Below are positions 57,295 through 64,000 of a stretch of DNA of 64,000 nt, in pieces. The position numbers were made by a program, and so were the translations under genes. Origin of the DNA: Fodinibacter luteus (GTDB lineage Bacteria; Actinomycetota; Actinomycetes; Actinomycetales; Dermatophilaceae); NCBI RefSeq assembly GCF_039541575.1, contig NZ_BAABGM010000015.1, positions 248,001-312,000 on the forward strand. Reading direction: 5' to 3'. The notes beneath the pieces were generated by a model that was given only the letters and a program-made list of their open reading frames with translations, ran no database searches and was not told where the DNA came from. Position 1 is the stretch's first letter; the number at the start of each line of letters is the position of its first letter.

Positions 57295-59871
57295 TCACTC
57301 GGCCTGCCGCCCGCCCACCTCCTCGAGCCACGCCCCGAGCAGTTGCTGAGCCGCGGCCCGGTCCGCCTGGGCCTGCTGGAACAGGGCGGGGTCGTCGGTC
57401 TCGAAGGCGCGTGCGAAGCCCACGAACGCCGCACTCGTGCCCTCCAGACCTTGGACGAGGAGCGCGTGGGCGCGTGCCAGGCCCTCGTCCGCGGGGGCGA
57501 CCGCCGCGGCCTCGACGAGCAGCTGGTCGACGGGGGCGACGAGCTCGTCCCGGATCCGCTGGGCCCGCTCCGGACCGGTCAGGCCGACGTCGGCGTCGAT
57601 CGCCGTGGTGGCCCGGTCGACGGCAGAGAGCCGAGCGGTCACGGACGCGGCGTAGCCGACGACGTACTCCTCGACCGCCGTACCGGGGGCGGAGGCCCGG
57701 GACAGTGGGCTGATCGCGTCGCGGGCGGCGATGGGGGCGACGGCGGCGACGAAGGCGAGGAGCGCGGCGACCCCGACGAGGAGCCACACCGGCCGGCGGC
57801 CGGCCTGCTCGGGCACGACGAGGCACATGAGGGAGCCCACGACGAAGAGCAGCACGCCGACGGGCAGCCCGCGACCGACGACCTCGAGGACGAAGGCCGG
57901 TGTCGGCGCCCCTCCGAAGGCGGTGTTGACGACGACGAAGCCGAGGGCTGCCACGGCCGAGCCGGCGGGCGCCGCGAGCAGGCCGAGGCCCGTGCCGCGC
58001 AACCCGTGGAGCACGAGGAGGGTCAGTCCCGCTGCTGCTCCCACGGCGGCGAACACGTACGTGTACACCTCGAACCGCTGCAACTGCTCGTCCTCGCCCT
58101 GGGCCGCTCCGGCCGCGAGCCGGAAGGCGAGGATCGTCGACGCGCCGACCGTCCCGGCAACGAGCGCCACGAGCAGCGCCTGCCAAGGGCGGACCGAGGG
58201 TCCGCCGGCCGCCTGCACCGTCTCGAGCTCACCCTCCACGGCCCACCTCGGGGGATGCGACTCGCGACGGGCCACGAGAAGGAGCACCGTCACGGCGAGG
58301 GCGACGACGAGGGCGACGGCGGGAGGTCGGCTCAGCAGCGTCGCAGCCACCTGGGTGGCCAGCGACCACCCGCCGAGGTCGAGCGCGCTCGTCAGCGTCG
58401 TGGCAGCCCACAGCACGAAGGCGAAGAGCACCGCGGACACAATGATGGTGGCGGTCGTGTAGCCGCGGGCCGACAGGTGCGCGGAGCGGTCGGCGGCCAG
58501 GGCGGCCAGTCCGGCCACGACGAAGGTGGTTCCGGCCAAGGCCAGTGCGCCGAGCAGCGGAGGCAGCGGGGTCGTCGAACCCGTGACGGTCTCGCTCCCG
58601 ACGGCTGCCAGCGACGCGGCCTGGCCGACGAGGTAGCCCGCCGCCAGGGCGGCCGCCACGACGCGCGAGGAGGGCGGCAGCATCCGGGAGCCCGTGACGA
58701 CGTCGACGACTGCCGGGCGTCCCAGCGCCAGGCCCACCGTGGCCCCGAGCATCGGCCCGACGAGCGCAGCGGGCAGGACGTACGCCCACCGGGTCACGGA
58801 GGGAACCGTCGCCATGAGCGCGACGAGCATCGGGACGGTCACGCCGGCGAGGAAGCCTGCGACCGCACCGTCGACCGCCGAGGGGCGCGCCAGCGGGCCC
58901 GGGTCCGCGAGCTCAGACAGGCGTTGCGAGGCAGCGGGGTGGTGGGCCAGCAGGCGCCTCCACCCGGTGGCGGGCGCCCGCCCAGACGTGCCGAGCACCG
59001 AGGTGAGCGCCTCACGACGCGCACTCGTCGTGGCGGAGCCGAGGTCTGCGTCGTACTCCCGCGAGCGCAGGATGCCGGCCGAGGCCAGCACGGTGGCGGC
59101 CAGCAGCAGCGTGGCCCGCCACAGGTACGCCGGCAGGAGGCTCACGTCGGCCTGTGCGATCGCGACGACGACGGGGAGCAGCAGCAGGACCCCCACCACG
59201 TACCAGAGGGCGCGAGCCGACCACGCGATCGTCACGTCGTGCCGGGCCACGTGCGCCAGTTCGTGCCGGACCATCGGCTCGAAGGCCCGGCCGGTGCTGC
59301 GGACCGCCAGGGCGGGCGGCAGCGCCACCCGGTACCGGCCCGGGAGGCCGAGGCTGAAGGCGTCGCGCAGCCTGGCCGAGCCCACCATCGTCTGGGGAGC
59401 GCGACGCAGGCCGCACTCGCCCGCGAGGGCCGTGAGCCGCTCGGACGCGGCGGCGAGCTCAGGCCCCGCGGGCCGGAGCCGGCGCCGGCGGATGATGACG
59501 GCGGGCACCACCGCGAGCACGACGCACGCGGCGAGGAGGGTCAGCACGACGCCACCGACGGCGAACCAGGCGAGCCGCTGCTGAGCGCCCTCGAGGCACT
59601 GGAGGACCACCTGCTCGGCGAGCAGCACCTCGGAGGCGCTCGCACCCGGTGCCACCGGCGGTCGCAGCGCCTCGCACTCCCGCACCCTGGCCAGCCAGTC
59701 CCCGAAGGCTGCCGTCTCGTTGTGGATCCACGTGCCCACGAACAACCCTGAGCTGAGGAGTGCGGCCACGAGCAGGACGAAGCGCGAGACCGTCGACGAC
59801 GGCATCGCGAGCACGTTCGGACGCGCGCGGGTAGTCACGAGCGGGGTGTCGCTGGCGAGCGGGGTGGCCAT
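57295..59871 (-). CDS. Large membrane metallopeptidase, M48-like
   Basis: An 858-residue membrane protein. Spans near 31-50 and 102-127 precede a protease domain with zinc motif HELAH (His203, Glu204, His207) and a third ligand Glu272 in REYDADLGS, the M48 (HtpX/Ste24) layout. After it come about 12 further spans (about 330-720) and a C-terminal extracytoplasmic helical domain (LSRASAPGTAVEEYVVGYAA onward) without known motif. HtpX is about 290 residues; the long C-terminal half is extra. M56 (BlaR1/MecR1) is an alternative, but the E-x-x-A/D ligand favours M48. Likely a membrane protein quality-control or signalling protease. Confidence 0.75.
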   Translation of the reverse strand: MATPLASDTPLVTTRARPNVLAMPSSTVSRFVLLVAALLSSGLFVGTWIHNETAAFGDWLARVRECEALRPPVAPGASASEVLLAEQVVLQCLEGAQQRLAWFAVGGVVLTLLAACVVLAVVPAVIIRRRRLRPAGPELAAASERLTALAGECGLRRAPQTMVGSARLRDAFSLGLPGRYRVALPPALAVRSTGRAFEPMVRHELAHVARHDVTIAWSARALWYVVGVLLLLPVVVAIAQADVSLLPAYLWRATLLLAATVLASAGILRSREYDADLGSATTSARREALTSVLGTSGRAPATGWRRLLAHHPAASQRLSELADPGPLARPSAVDGAVAGFLAGVTVPMLVALMATVPSVTRWAYVLPAALVGPMLGATVGLALGRPAVVDVVTGSRMLPPSSRVVAAALAAGYLVGQAASLAAVGSETVTGSTTPLPPLLGALALAGTTFVVAGLAALAADRSAHLSARGYTTATIIVSAVLFAFVLWAATTLTSALDLGGWSLATQVAATLLSRPPAVALVVALAVTVLLLVARRESHPPRWAVEGELETVQAAGGPSVRPWQALLVALVAGTVGASTILAFRLAAGAAQGEDEQLQRFEVYTYVFAAVGAAAGLTLLVLHGLRGTGLGLLAAPAGSAVAALGFVVVNTAFGGAPTPAFVLEVVGRGLPVGVLLFVVGSLMCLVVPEQAGRRPVWLLVGVAALLAFVAAVAPIAARDAISPLSRASAPGTAVEEYVVGYAASVTARLSAVDRATTAIDADVGLTGPERAQRIRDELVAPVDQLLVEAAAVAPADEGLARAHALLVQGLEGTSAAFVGFARAFETDDPALFQQAQADRAAAQQLLGAWLEEVGGRQAE

Positions 59872-59886
59872 CGCAGTCGCCGCCCC

Positions 59887-60396
59887 TCACGTCGTCGGCG
59901 TCACCGAGATGCCGCCGGCGATCGCGTCGGCGAGCAGGTCGGCCTGGTCCTGCGGGAGGCCGACGGCCCTCCCCCGTTCGGTCGCGACCTGGCGCACCCG
60001 GGCGAGCTGGTCGGGGGTGAGGGGCTCCGGCCGCGCAGCGGCGGGGGCGGGCTGCGTGCCCTCGTCGCGGCGGAGCAGGCGCCGCACGAACGCGTGGACC
60101 GAGGGCTGCCCCTCCTTCTTGAGGGCGTCCCCCACCATCGACGCCAGCAGCTGGATGACCGGTGTCGCCACCGCGAGGATGTACGGGGTGAGCAGCGCCA
60201 TGTCGACGCCGAACCCCACAGCCTCGTCACGGCCCGTGGCGGCGAGCACGCCGTGCGGGTCGGCGAAGTACTCCTCCGCCGTCTCGTCGAAGACGAGCAG
60301 CTCTTCCGGAGCGGTCACCTGGACCACCTGGTGGGCGAGCAGGCGCACGAGGTCCTGCTCGTCCTGAGGCGTCAACGCTTGGTCGTTGCTGGACAT
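59887..60396 (-). CDS. Small hypothetical protein next to the metallopeptidase
   Basis: A 169-residue protein. One hydrophobic segment (VDMALLTPYILAVATPVIQL, about residues 68-90) could touch the membrane. The last 50 residues (LTPDQLARVRQVATERGRAV onward) look like a helical pair. ATG 60396 gives MSSNDQALTPQDEQDLVRLL. It is 15 bp upstream of the metallopeptidase gene, so likely one operon and possibly a regulator or substrate of it. No family recognised. Confidence 0.65.
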   Translation of the reverse strand: MSSNDQALTPQDEQDLVRLLAHQVVQVTAPEELLVFDETAEEYFADPHGVLAATGRDEAVGFGVDMALLTPYILAVATPVIQLLASMVGDALKKEGQPSVHAFVRRLLRRDEGTQPAPAAARPEPLTPDQLARVRQVATERGRAVGLPQDQADLLADAIAGGISVTPTT

Positions 60397-60565
60397 CGCA
60401 CCCCCAGTTGCTGCCCCCTGCACCTGACCTCATCGTAGGCGCCGCGCTCGAGCGGTGCCCAGTGCTGCGAGTGACCCGTCGGTCACGTCCCGCGGCCCCG
60501 ACTGGGCGCGGGAGGAGCGGTATCGGGCACGAGCGCTGCCCTCGTGATGCGCCCGCCGCGACGGC

Positions 60566-60571
60566 TACCGT
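60566..60571 (+). promoter_or_regulatory. Putative -10 box for the YbaK-like gene
   Basis: TACCGT with 7 bp before the ATG at 60579 fits TANNNT and a leaderless message. The -35 (TCGTGA at about 60542) is weak. Confidence 0.35.
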
Positions 60572-60578
60572 CGTGCGT

Positions 60579-61115
60579 ATGCCCTCCGCCCGTGGAACGC
60601 TCCCCTGGTCGCCTGCCGCGACGCACCCCGAGCTGCTCGCGCCCCCGGTCGCGTCGGCGGTCGGTGCGGTGCCCGACGCCCTCGTCGCGCCGATCGACCC
60701 GACACTCGCCGACACGGCATCCTTCTGCGCGGCCTACGACGTGGCGCCCGCCGCGAGCGCGAACTGCGTCGTCGTCGCCGGCCGCCGCGGCGAGGTGACG
60801 ACCTACGCCGCGGTCATGGTGCTCGCCACCCATCGCGCCGACGTCAACGGCATCGTGCGCCGCCACCTCGGCGCCCGGAAGATCTCGTTCGCACCCCACG
60901 AGGATGCCGTCGGGCTCACCGGGATGGAATTCGGCGGCATCACACCGCTCGGGCTGCCCGACGAGTGGCCGGTGCTCGTCGACGAGGCCGTCGTCGATGC
61001 CGGGGAGGTCGTCGTCGGGTCGGGGCTACGGCGCAGCAAGCTGCTGCTCACCGGGGCCGACCTGCTGGGGCTGCCGGGAGCCGAGCACCTCGCCCTGGCC
61101 CAGCCGCTGGGCTGA
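60579..61115 (+). CDS. YbaK/EbsC-type aminoacyl-tRNA deacylase
   Basis: A 178-residue single-domain protein of the YbaK/ProX-like editing family. ANCVVVAGRRGEVTTYAAVM (core strand), ATHRADVNGIVRRHLGARKI, SFAPHEDAVGLTGMEFGGIT and PLGLPDEWPVLVDEAVVDAG match the family. These enzymes hydrolyse mischarged tRNAs in trans. ATG 60579 chosen because of the promoter-like box in front. Stand-alone gene, divergent from the metallopeptidase operon. Confidence 0.88.
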   Translation: MPSARGTLPWSPAATHPELLAPPVASAVGAVPDALVAPIDPTLADTASFCAAYDVAPAASANCVVVAGRRGEVTTYAAVMVLATHRADVNGIVRRHLGARKISFAPHEDAVGLTGMEFGGITPLGLPDEWPVLVDEAVVDAGEVVVGSGLRRSKLLLTGADLLGLPGAEHLALAQPLG

Positions 61116-61320
61116 CTTCGTGGGGGAACCTACGGCGGGCTGAGCGGGAGGGCTGGCGCGCGGTCAGCCCGTGTCCTCCTCCGCTCCAACGCTGGGAGGT
61201 GGGGCGACGGTGACAGGCCTCACACGGCATCCGGCGTGTGGCTCCGTAGACCCGGGGACAGCGTCGGTGACCAGGCCTACTGTCGAAACGTCGGACCCCC
61301 ATCACCGAAAAGAGAACCGC

Positions 61321-62145
61321 ATGCGCAGTTCACGTCGCCCACGTCGCCGCTGGGCCATGGGCGTGGCAACCCTCGCCGCCGGCCTGCTCGCCGCACTGTC
61401 CGCCGCACCCGCGAACGCCGTCACCGACGGCGCCCTCGACGGTGACGGTCACCCCTACGTCGGGCTCATGGTCGCCCGGGATGCCTCCGGCGCCCCGCTG
61501 TGGCGCTGCTCCGGCACGCTCATCTCGGCAAATGTGTATCTGACCGCCGGTCACTGCACCGAGGCCCCCGCCAAGTCGGCCGTCATCTACTTCGCCGCCG
61601 ACGTCCAGTCGTTGGCCGGCTACCCGAACAGCGGCTACGACGCGACGGGTACGACCTACACCCACCCGGACTACAACCCCGACGCGTTCTTCGTGCGCGA
61701 CCTCGGTGTCGTCGTGCTGGACAAGCCGGTCGACAAGGTCACGTACGGCGCCCTGCCGAGGCTCGACAGCCTCGACGCGCTGAAGACCAAGCGCGGCCTG
61801 ACGAAGCAGACCTTCACGTCGGTCGGCTACGGGCTGCAGAAGTCGTTCCCGGATGCGGCGGCGTGGAAGGAGAGCGCCCTGAAGATCCGGATGGTCGCCA
61901 CCCCGCGGCTCATCCAGCTCAACGCCCCCGGCTTCACCGGTGACTTCTCGATGCTGCTGTCGAACAACGCCAACACCGGCGGCACGTGCTTCGGCGACTC
62001 CGGCGGCCCGAACTTCCTGGGCAACACCAACGTCGTCGCGGGCGTCACGTCGTTCGGCATGAACAGCACGTGCGGCGGCACCGGCGGGGTGTTCCGCATG
62101 GACCGCTCGTGGGCACTCGACTGGGTCAACACTTTCCTGGGCTGA
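61321..62145 (+). CDS. Secreted trypsin-like serine protease (S1 family)
   Basis: A 274-residue exported protease. Twin-Arg-rich start (MRSSRRPRRRWAMG) and hydrophobic core to ANA33 give a signal peptide. Catalytic triad: His78 (TAGHC), Asp127 (RDLGVVVL), Ser227 (GDSGGP). Cys pairs CSG...TAGHC and TCFGDSGG...TCGG are as in S1. The family position 6 before Ser reads Gly221 (NTGGTC), not Asp, so trypsin-type preference for basic residues is not indicated. ATG 61321 follows AAGAGAA. Outside-cell role; target unknown. Confidence 0.92.
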   Translation: MRSSRRPRRRWAMGVATLAAGLLAALSAAPANAVTDGALDGDGHPYVGLMVARDASGAPLWRCSGTLISANVYLTAGHCTEAPAKSAVIYFAADVQSLAGYPNSGYDATGTTYTHPDYNPDAFFVRDLGVVVLDKPVDKVTYGALPRLDSLDALKTKRGLTKQTFTSVGYGLQKSFPDAAAWKESALKIRMVATPRLIQLNAPGFTGDFSMLLSNNANTGGTCFGDSGGPNFLGNTNVVAGVTSFGMNSTCGGTGGVFRMDRSWALDWVNTFLG

Positions 62146-62196
62146 GACACCCTCGCGTACGGGCCTGCTGCTGGCGGCCCGGCCCGAAGTGGGGGG

Positions 62197-62228
62197 CGCG
62201 CCGTCGGGGCTTCGGCCTTGGCGGCGCG
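62197..62228. terminator. Hairpin between convergent genes
   Basis: CGCGCCG pairs with CGGCGCG, closing a smaller stem with a TTCG loop, 50 bp past the protease stop and before the opposing gene. Confidence 0.42.
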
Positions 62229-62248
62229 TCCTCGTCCGCCGAGCCCGG

Positions 62249-62854
62249 TCAGGTGGGTTCGAGGTGCGAGAGCGGGGCCACGCGGTCGACGCAGTTGCCC
62301 TGGACGAGCCAGGCGTCGGCAGCCCGGATCGCCTCGCGGTAGTCGTCCAGGGCCTGGGGGTCGGTGTCGGCGGTCCGGAACGCCGAGGCGCCGACGGCGA
62401 TCGCGCCCAGAACCAGCCGGCACGGGGAGGCGCTCCACCCCTCGTCGATCGACTCGTAGCTGCGCAGGGCGAAGGCGAGGATCCGCAGGCCCCTCGCCAC
62501 AGGCTGCCAGTGCCCGAGGACTGCCGTGTCGGACTCGCCCAACGTCGGTGCCCGGGCCACCTGCGGCCGACGGGAGGGCGTGTTGACGAACGCGAAGGGC
62601 TGGCCGCTGATGGTGCCCTCCATGGCCGCCAAGCCTCCGCCCGACTGGGACAGGGCGATTCGGACCGCGACCGCATCCTCGCCCAGGATCAACGTCGACG
62701 TCACGCCGAACTCGCCGTCCGGCACCACGTCGGCCTGGGACACGACGCCGTGGGAGTGGTTGAACCCCGTGATCGACAGCGCGGCGGGTTCCTCCGAGAC
62801 GTTGACCTCGTAGAACAGCGGCCGCAACCCGGGTGCGGGAAGGAGCAGGCGCAT
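62249..62854 (-). CDS. Hypothetical protein, paired with the repeat protein
   Basis: A 201-residue soluble protein with no recognised domain. The first half is beta-rich (MRLLLPAPGLRPLFYEVNVS, LSITGFNHSHGVVSQADVVP) and the second is helical with a Cys pair. ATG 62854 follows GGAGG at 8 bp. One base separates it from the stop of the upstream gene, so the two are an operon. It could be a binding or immunity partner of that protein; nothing shows the function. Confidence 0.65.
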   Translation of the reverse strand: MRLLLPAPGLRPLFYEVNVSEEPAALSITGFNHSHGVVSQADVVPDGEFGVTSTLILGEDAVAVRIALSQSGGGLAAMEGTISGQPFAFVNTPSRRPQVARAPTLGESDTAVLGHWQPVARGLRILAFALRSYESIDEGWSASPCRLVLGAIAVGASAFRTADTDPQALDDYREAIRAADAWLVQGNCVDRVAPLSHLEPT

Positions 62855-62855
62855 C

Positions 62856-63947
62856 TCACGGGCCTCCGGGGGTGGTCGCGGCCGGCAGGATGGTGAAGCC
62901 GGTCTCACCCGTGGCGCTGAACCCACCAGCGGCCCACGCCCCTCCACCGGGGAGGGCGGCGACGGCGCTCAGGCCCTGGGGCGCCGCGGTCGCGGGCGGC
63001 TCGACCGCGGCCCACGCGGTGCCGTCGAAGTGCAGGATGAGCGGGCCGAAGGCGCCGTCCTCCCGCTGTCGGGTCCCCACCGCCCAGACGTCGTCGCGCC
63101 GCGCGCAGGCCACGCCGCTCAGCCAGGCCTGACCGGTCACCCCGGTCTCGACCTGCTCCCAGTCCCGGCCGTCGTGGTGCAGGACCAACGCCCCGCCGGC
63201 ATGGCCGGGGTCCTGGTCCTGGCCGACCGCCCAGACGTCGTCGGGGCCGGTGGCTGCGACGTCGAACAGCGGCCCCACCCCCGCGGCGCCGACCTGCTGC
63301 CAGGCTCCGCCGGTGTAGAGGGCCACCAGGGGAACGTTGCCCGCACGCTCGGGGTGCACCCTCGAGCCGACCGCCCAGTAGGAGCCGGGGCCGACGGCGC
63401 AGACGTCGTGCAACGTCCCGCGACCGGGGCCGGGCACGGCGGACCACCGGGCGCCGTCCCACAAGACCCCGAGCGCCTCCCACAGGGCGACCGGCGACAG
63501 GCCGACCGGGCCGCCGGCAGGCAACGAGTGGGAGGACCGCGCACCGACCGCGAGAGCGTCGTCGGGACCCCAGGCGGCAACGCCGGACAGGTGGCTGCCG
63601 TCACCGAAGTCGGGGCTCTCCACCGGGTGCCAGGACGCCCCGTCGCCGTGCGTGATGTGGGTGTGCTCGGTGTGCGACTGGAACAGCCCTCGCCAGCCGA
63701 CAGCCCACACGTCGTCGCCGGCGATGGCGTGCACCCCGGCGAGCTGGGTGTGCACGGCGCCGTCCGAGCTCGAGTACGCCACGACGAGCCACGGGGTCCC
63801 GCCCTTGGTGTGCGCGACCCGCGCCGGCGCCGGCGCGCCCTTCATGCCCACGGCGAACAGGTCGTCGCCGACGGCGGCCAGGTCGTTCACGCTCAGCTCG
63901 CTGCGCAGCGGCGGTGGGCGGACGTCGGTGCTTGCGGATGCGGGCAT
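62856..63947 (-). CDS. Protein with DDVWAVG-type repeats (beta-propeller-like)
   Basis: A 363-residue soluble protein. Six or seven units of about 50 residues each carry a variant of x-D-D-V-W-A-V-G: GDDLFAVGMKG, GDDVWAVGWRG, PDDALAVGARS, PGSYWAVGSR, PDDVWAVGQDQ, RDDVWAVGTRQ, GGAWAAGGFS, alternating with Trp/His/Asp-bearing strands (LVLHHDGRDWEQVETG). This suggests a seven-bladed propeller. No signal peptide. ATG 63947 is chosen with AAGGA at 7 bp; starts at 63953 and GTG 63971 are also in frame. Near the window edge; upstream context unseen. Confidence 0.7.
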   Translation of the reverse strand: MPASASTDVRPPPLRSELSVNDLAAVGDDLFAVGMKGAPAPARVAHTKGGTPWLVVAYSSSDGAVHTQLAGVHAIAGDDVWAVGWRGLFQSHTEHTHITHGDGASWHPVESPDFGDGSHLSGVAAWGPDDALAVGARSSHSLPAGGPVGLSPVALWEALGVLWDGARWSAVPGPGRGTLHDVCAVGPGSYWAVGSRVHPERAGNVPLVALYTGGAWQQVGAAGVGPLFDVAATGPDDVWAVGQDQDPGHAGGALVLHHDGRDWEQVETGVTGQAWLSGVACARRDDVWAVGTRQREDGAFGPLILHFDGTAWAAVEPPATAAPQGLSAVAALPGGGAWAAGGFSATGETGFTILPAATTPGGP

Positions 63948-64000
63948 CGCCATGTCCTTCGCTCGGAACACGCCCCCGTCGAGGATCCACCCCAGAATGA

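Noticed and set aside
56755..59751. A 998-codon open frame on the plus strand
   Set aside because: Antisense to the lipoprotein and metallopeptidase genes, which have a lipobox, HExxH and membrane spans.

Overview
The window is high-GC DNA from an actinobacterium. The family resemblances and gene order suggest an order Micrococcales organism, probably Intrasporangiaceae/Dermatophilaceae; this is inference, as no rRNA is present. The backbone keeps an order known from Mycobacterium tuberculosis: WS/DGAT acyltransferase, an Rv3235-like gene, secA, hpf, comF, lpqB, mtrB and, further on, ahcY (sahH).

Layout. 0-8.6 kb: proline catabolism (pruA), a four-gene minus-strand run with CpaB-like and CpaE-like proteins, a WS/DGAT enzyme and a DUF6912-type protein, then a small HTH protein, a LysM protein, the Rv3235-like gene and a VapB antitoxin whose vapC toxin is gutted. 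8.6-12.2 kb: an MFS exporter, an RDD membrane protein and a protein built from about 20 nonapeptide repeats. 12.2-23.7 kb: secA, a GNAT pair protein, a YcaQ-like protein, a NarL-type regulator, hpf, comF, lpqB and a 5'-truncated mtrB.

At about 23,715 the mtrB frame stops abruptly and joins, head to head, an N-terminally truncated response regulator. From there to about 54.6 kb the DNA is accessory: a complete-looking Tad/Flp pilus locus (two flp pilins, tadE, tadG-like, cpaB, cpaE/tadZ, cpaF/tadA, a VWA-tadB fusion, tadC), then a surface polysaccharide locus (GT-C and GT2/GT4 glycosyltransferases, GDP-fucose synthase, two GDP-mannose dehydratase-like enzymes, a flippase, a methyltransferase, a broken WbsX gene). 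An IS21-type element with a 5-bp target duplication separates two divergent polysaccharide operons. Two ISL3 transposase fragments fused head to head and an IS1634-type element lie at the right end, next to ahcY. The usual ahcY-mtrA-mtrB neighbourhood is therefore split by about 31 kb, mtrA is not in the window, and mtrB lacks its N-terminus. This is either a real rearrangement or an assembly chimera and is the main thing to check.

54.7-64 kb: ahcY with a hairpin terminator, a lipoprotein, a large membrane M48-type metallopeptidase, a small unknown protein, a YbaK/EbsC deacylase, a secreted trypsin-like protease, and two unknown genes at the right edge, one made of DDVWAVG-type repeats.

Working together: the Tad genes should assemble a thin Flp pilus, and the neighbouring sugar genes make GDP-6-deoxyhexose and transfer it to a surface glycan. 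SecA, Hpf, LpqB and ComF are housekeeping. No tRNA, rRNA or CRISPR array was seen.
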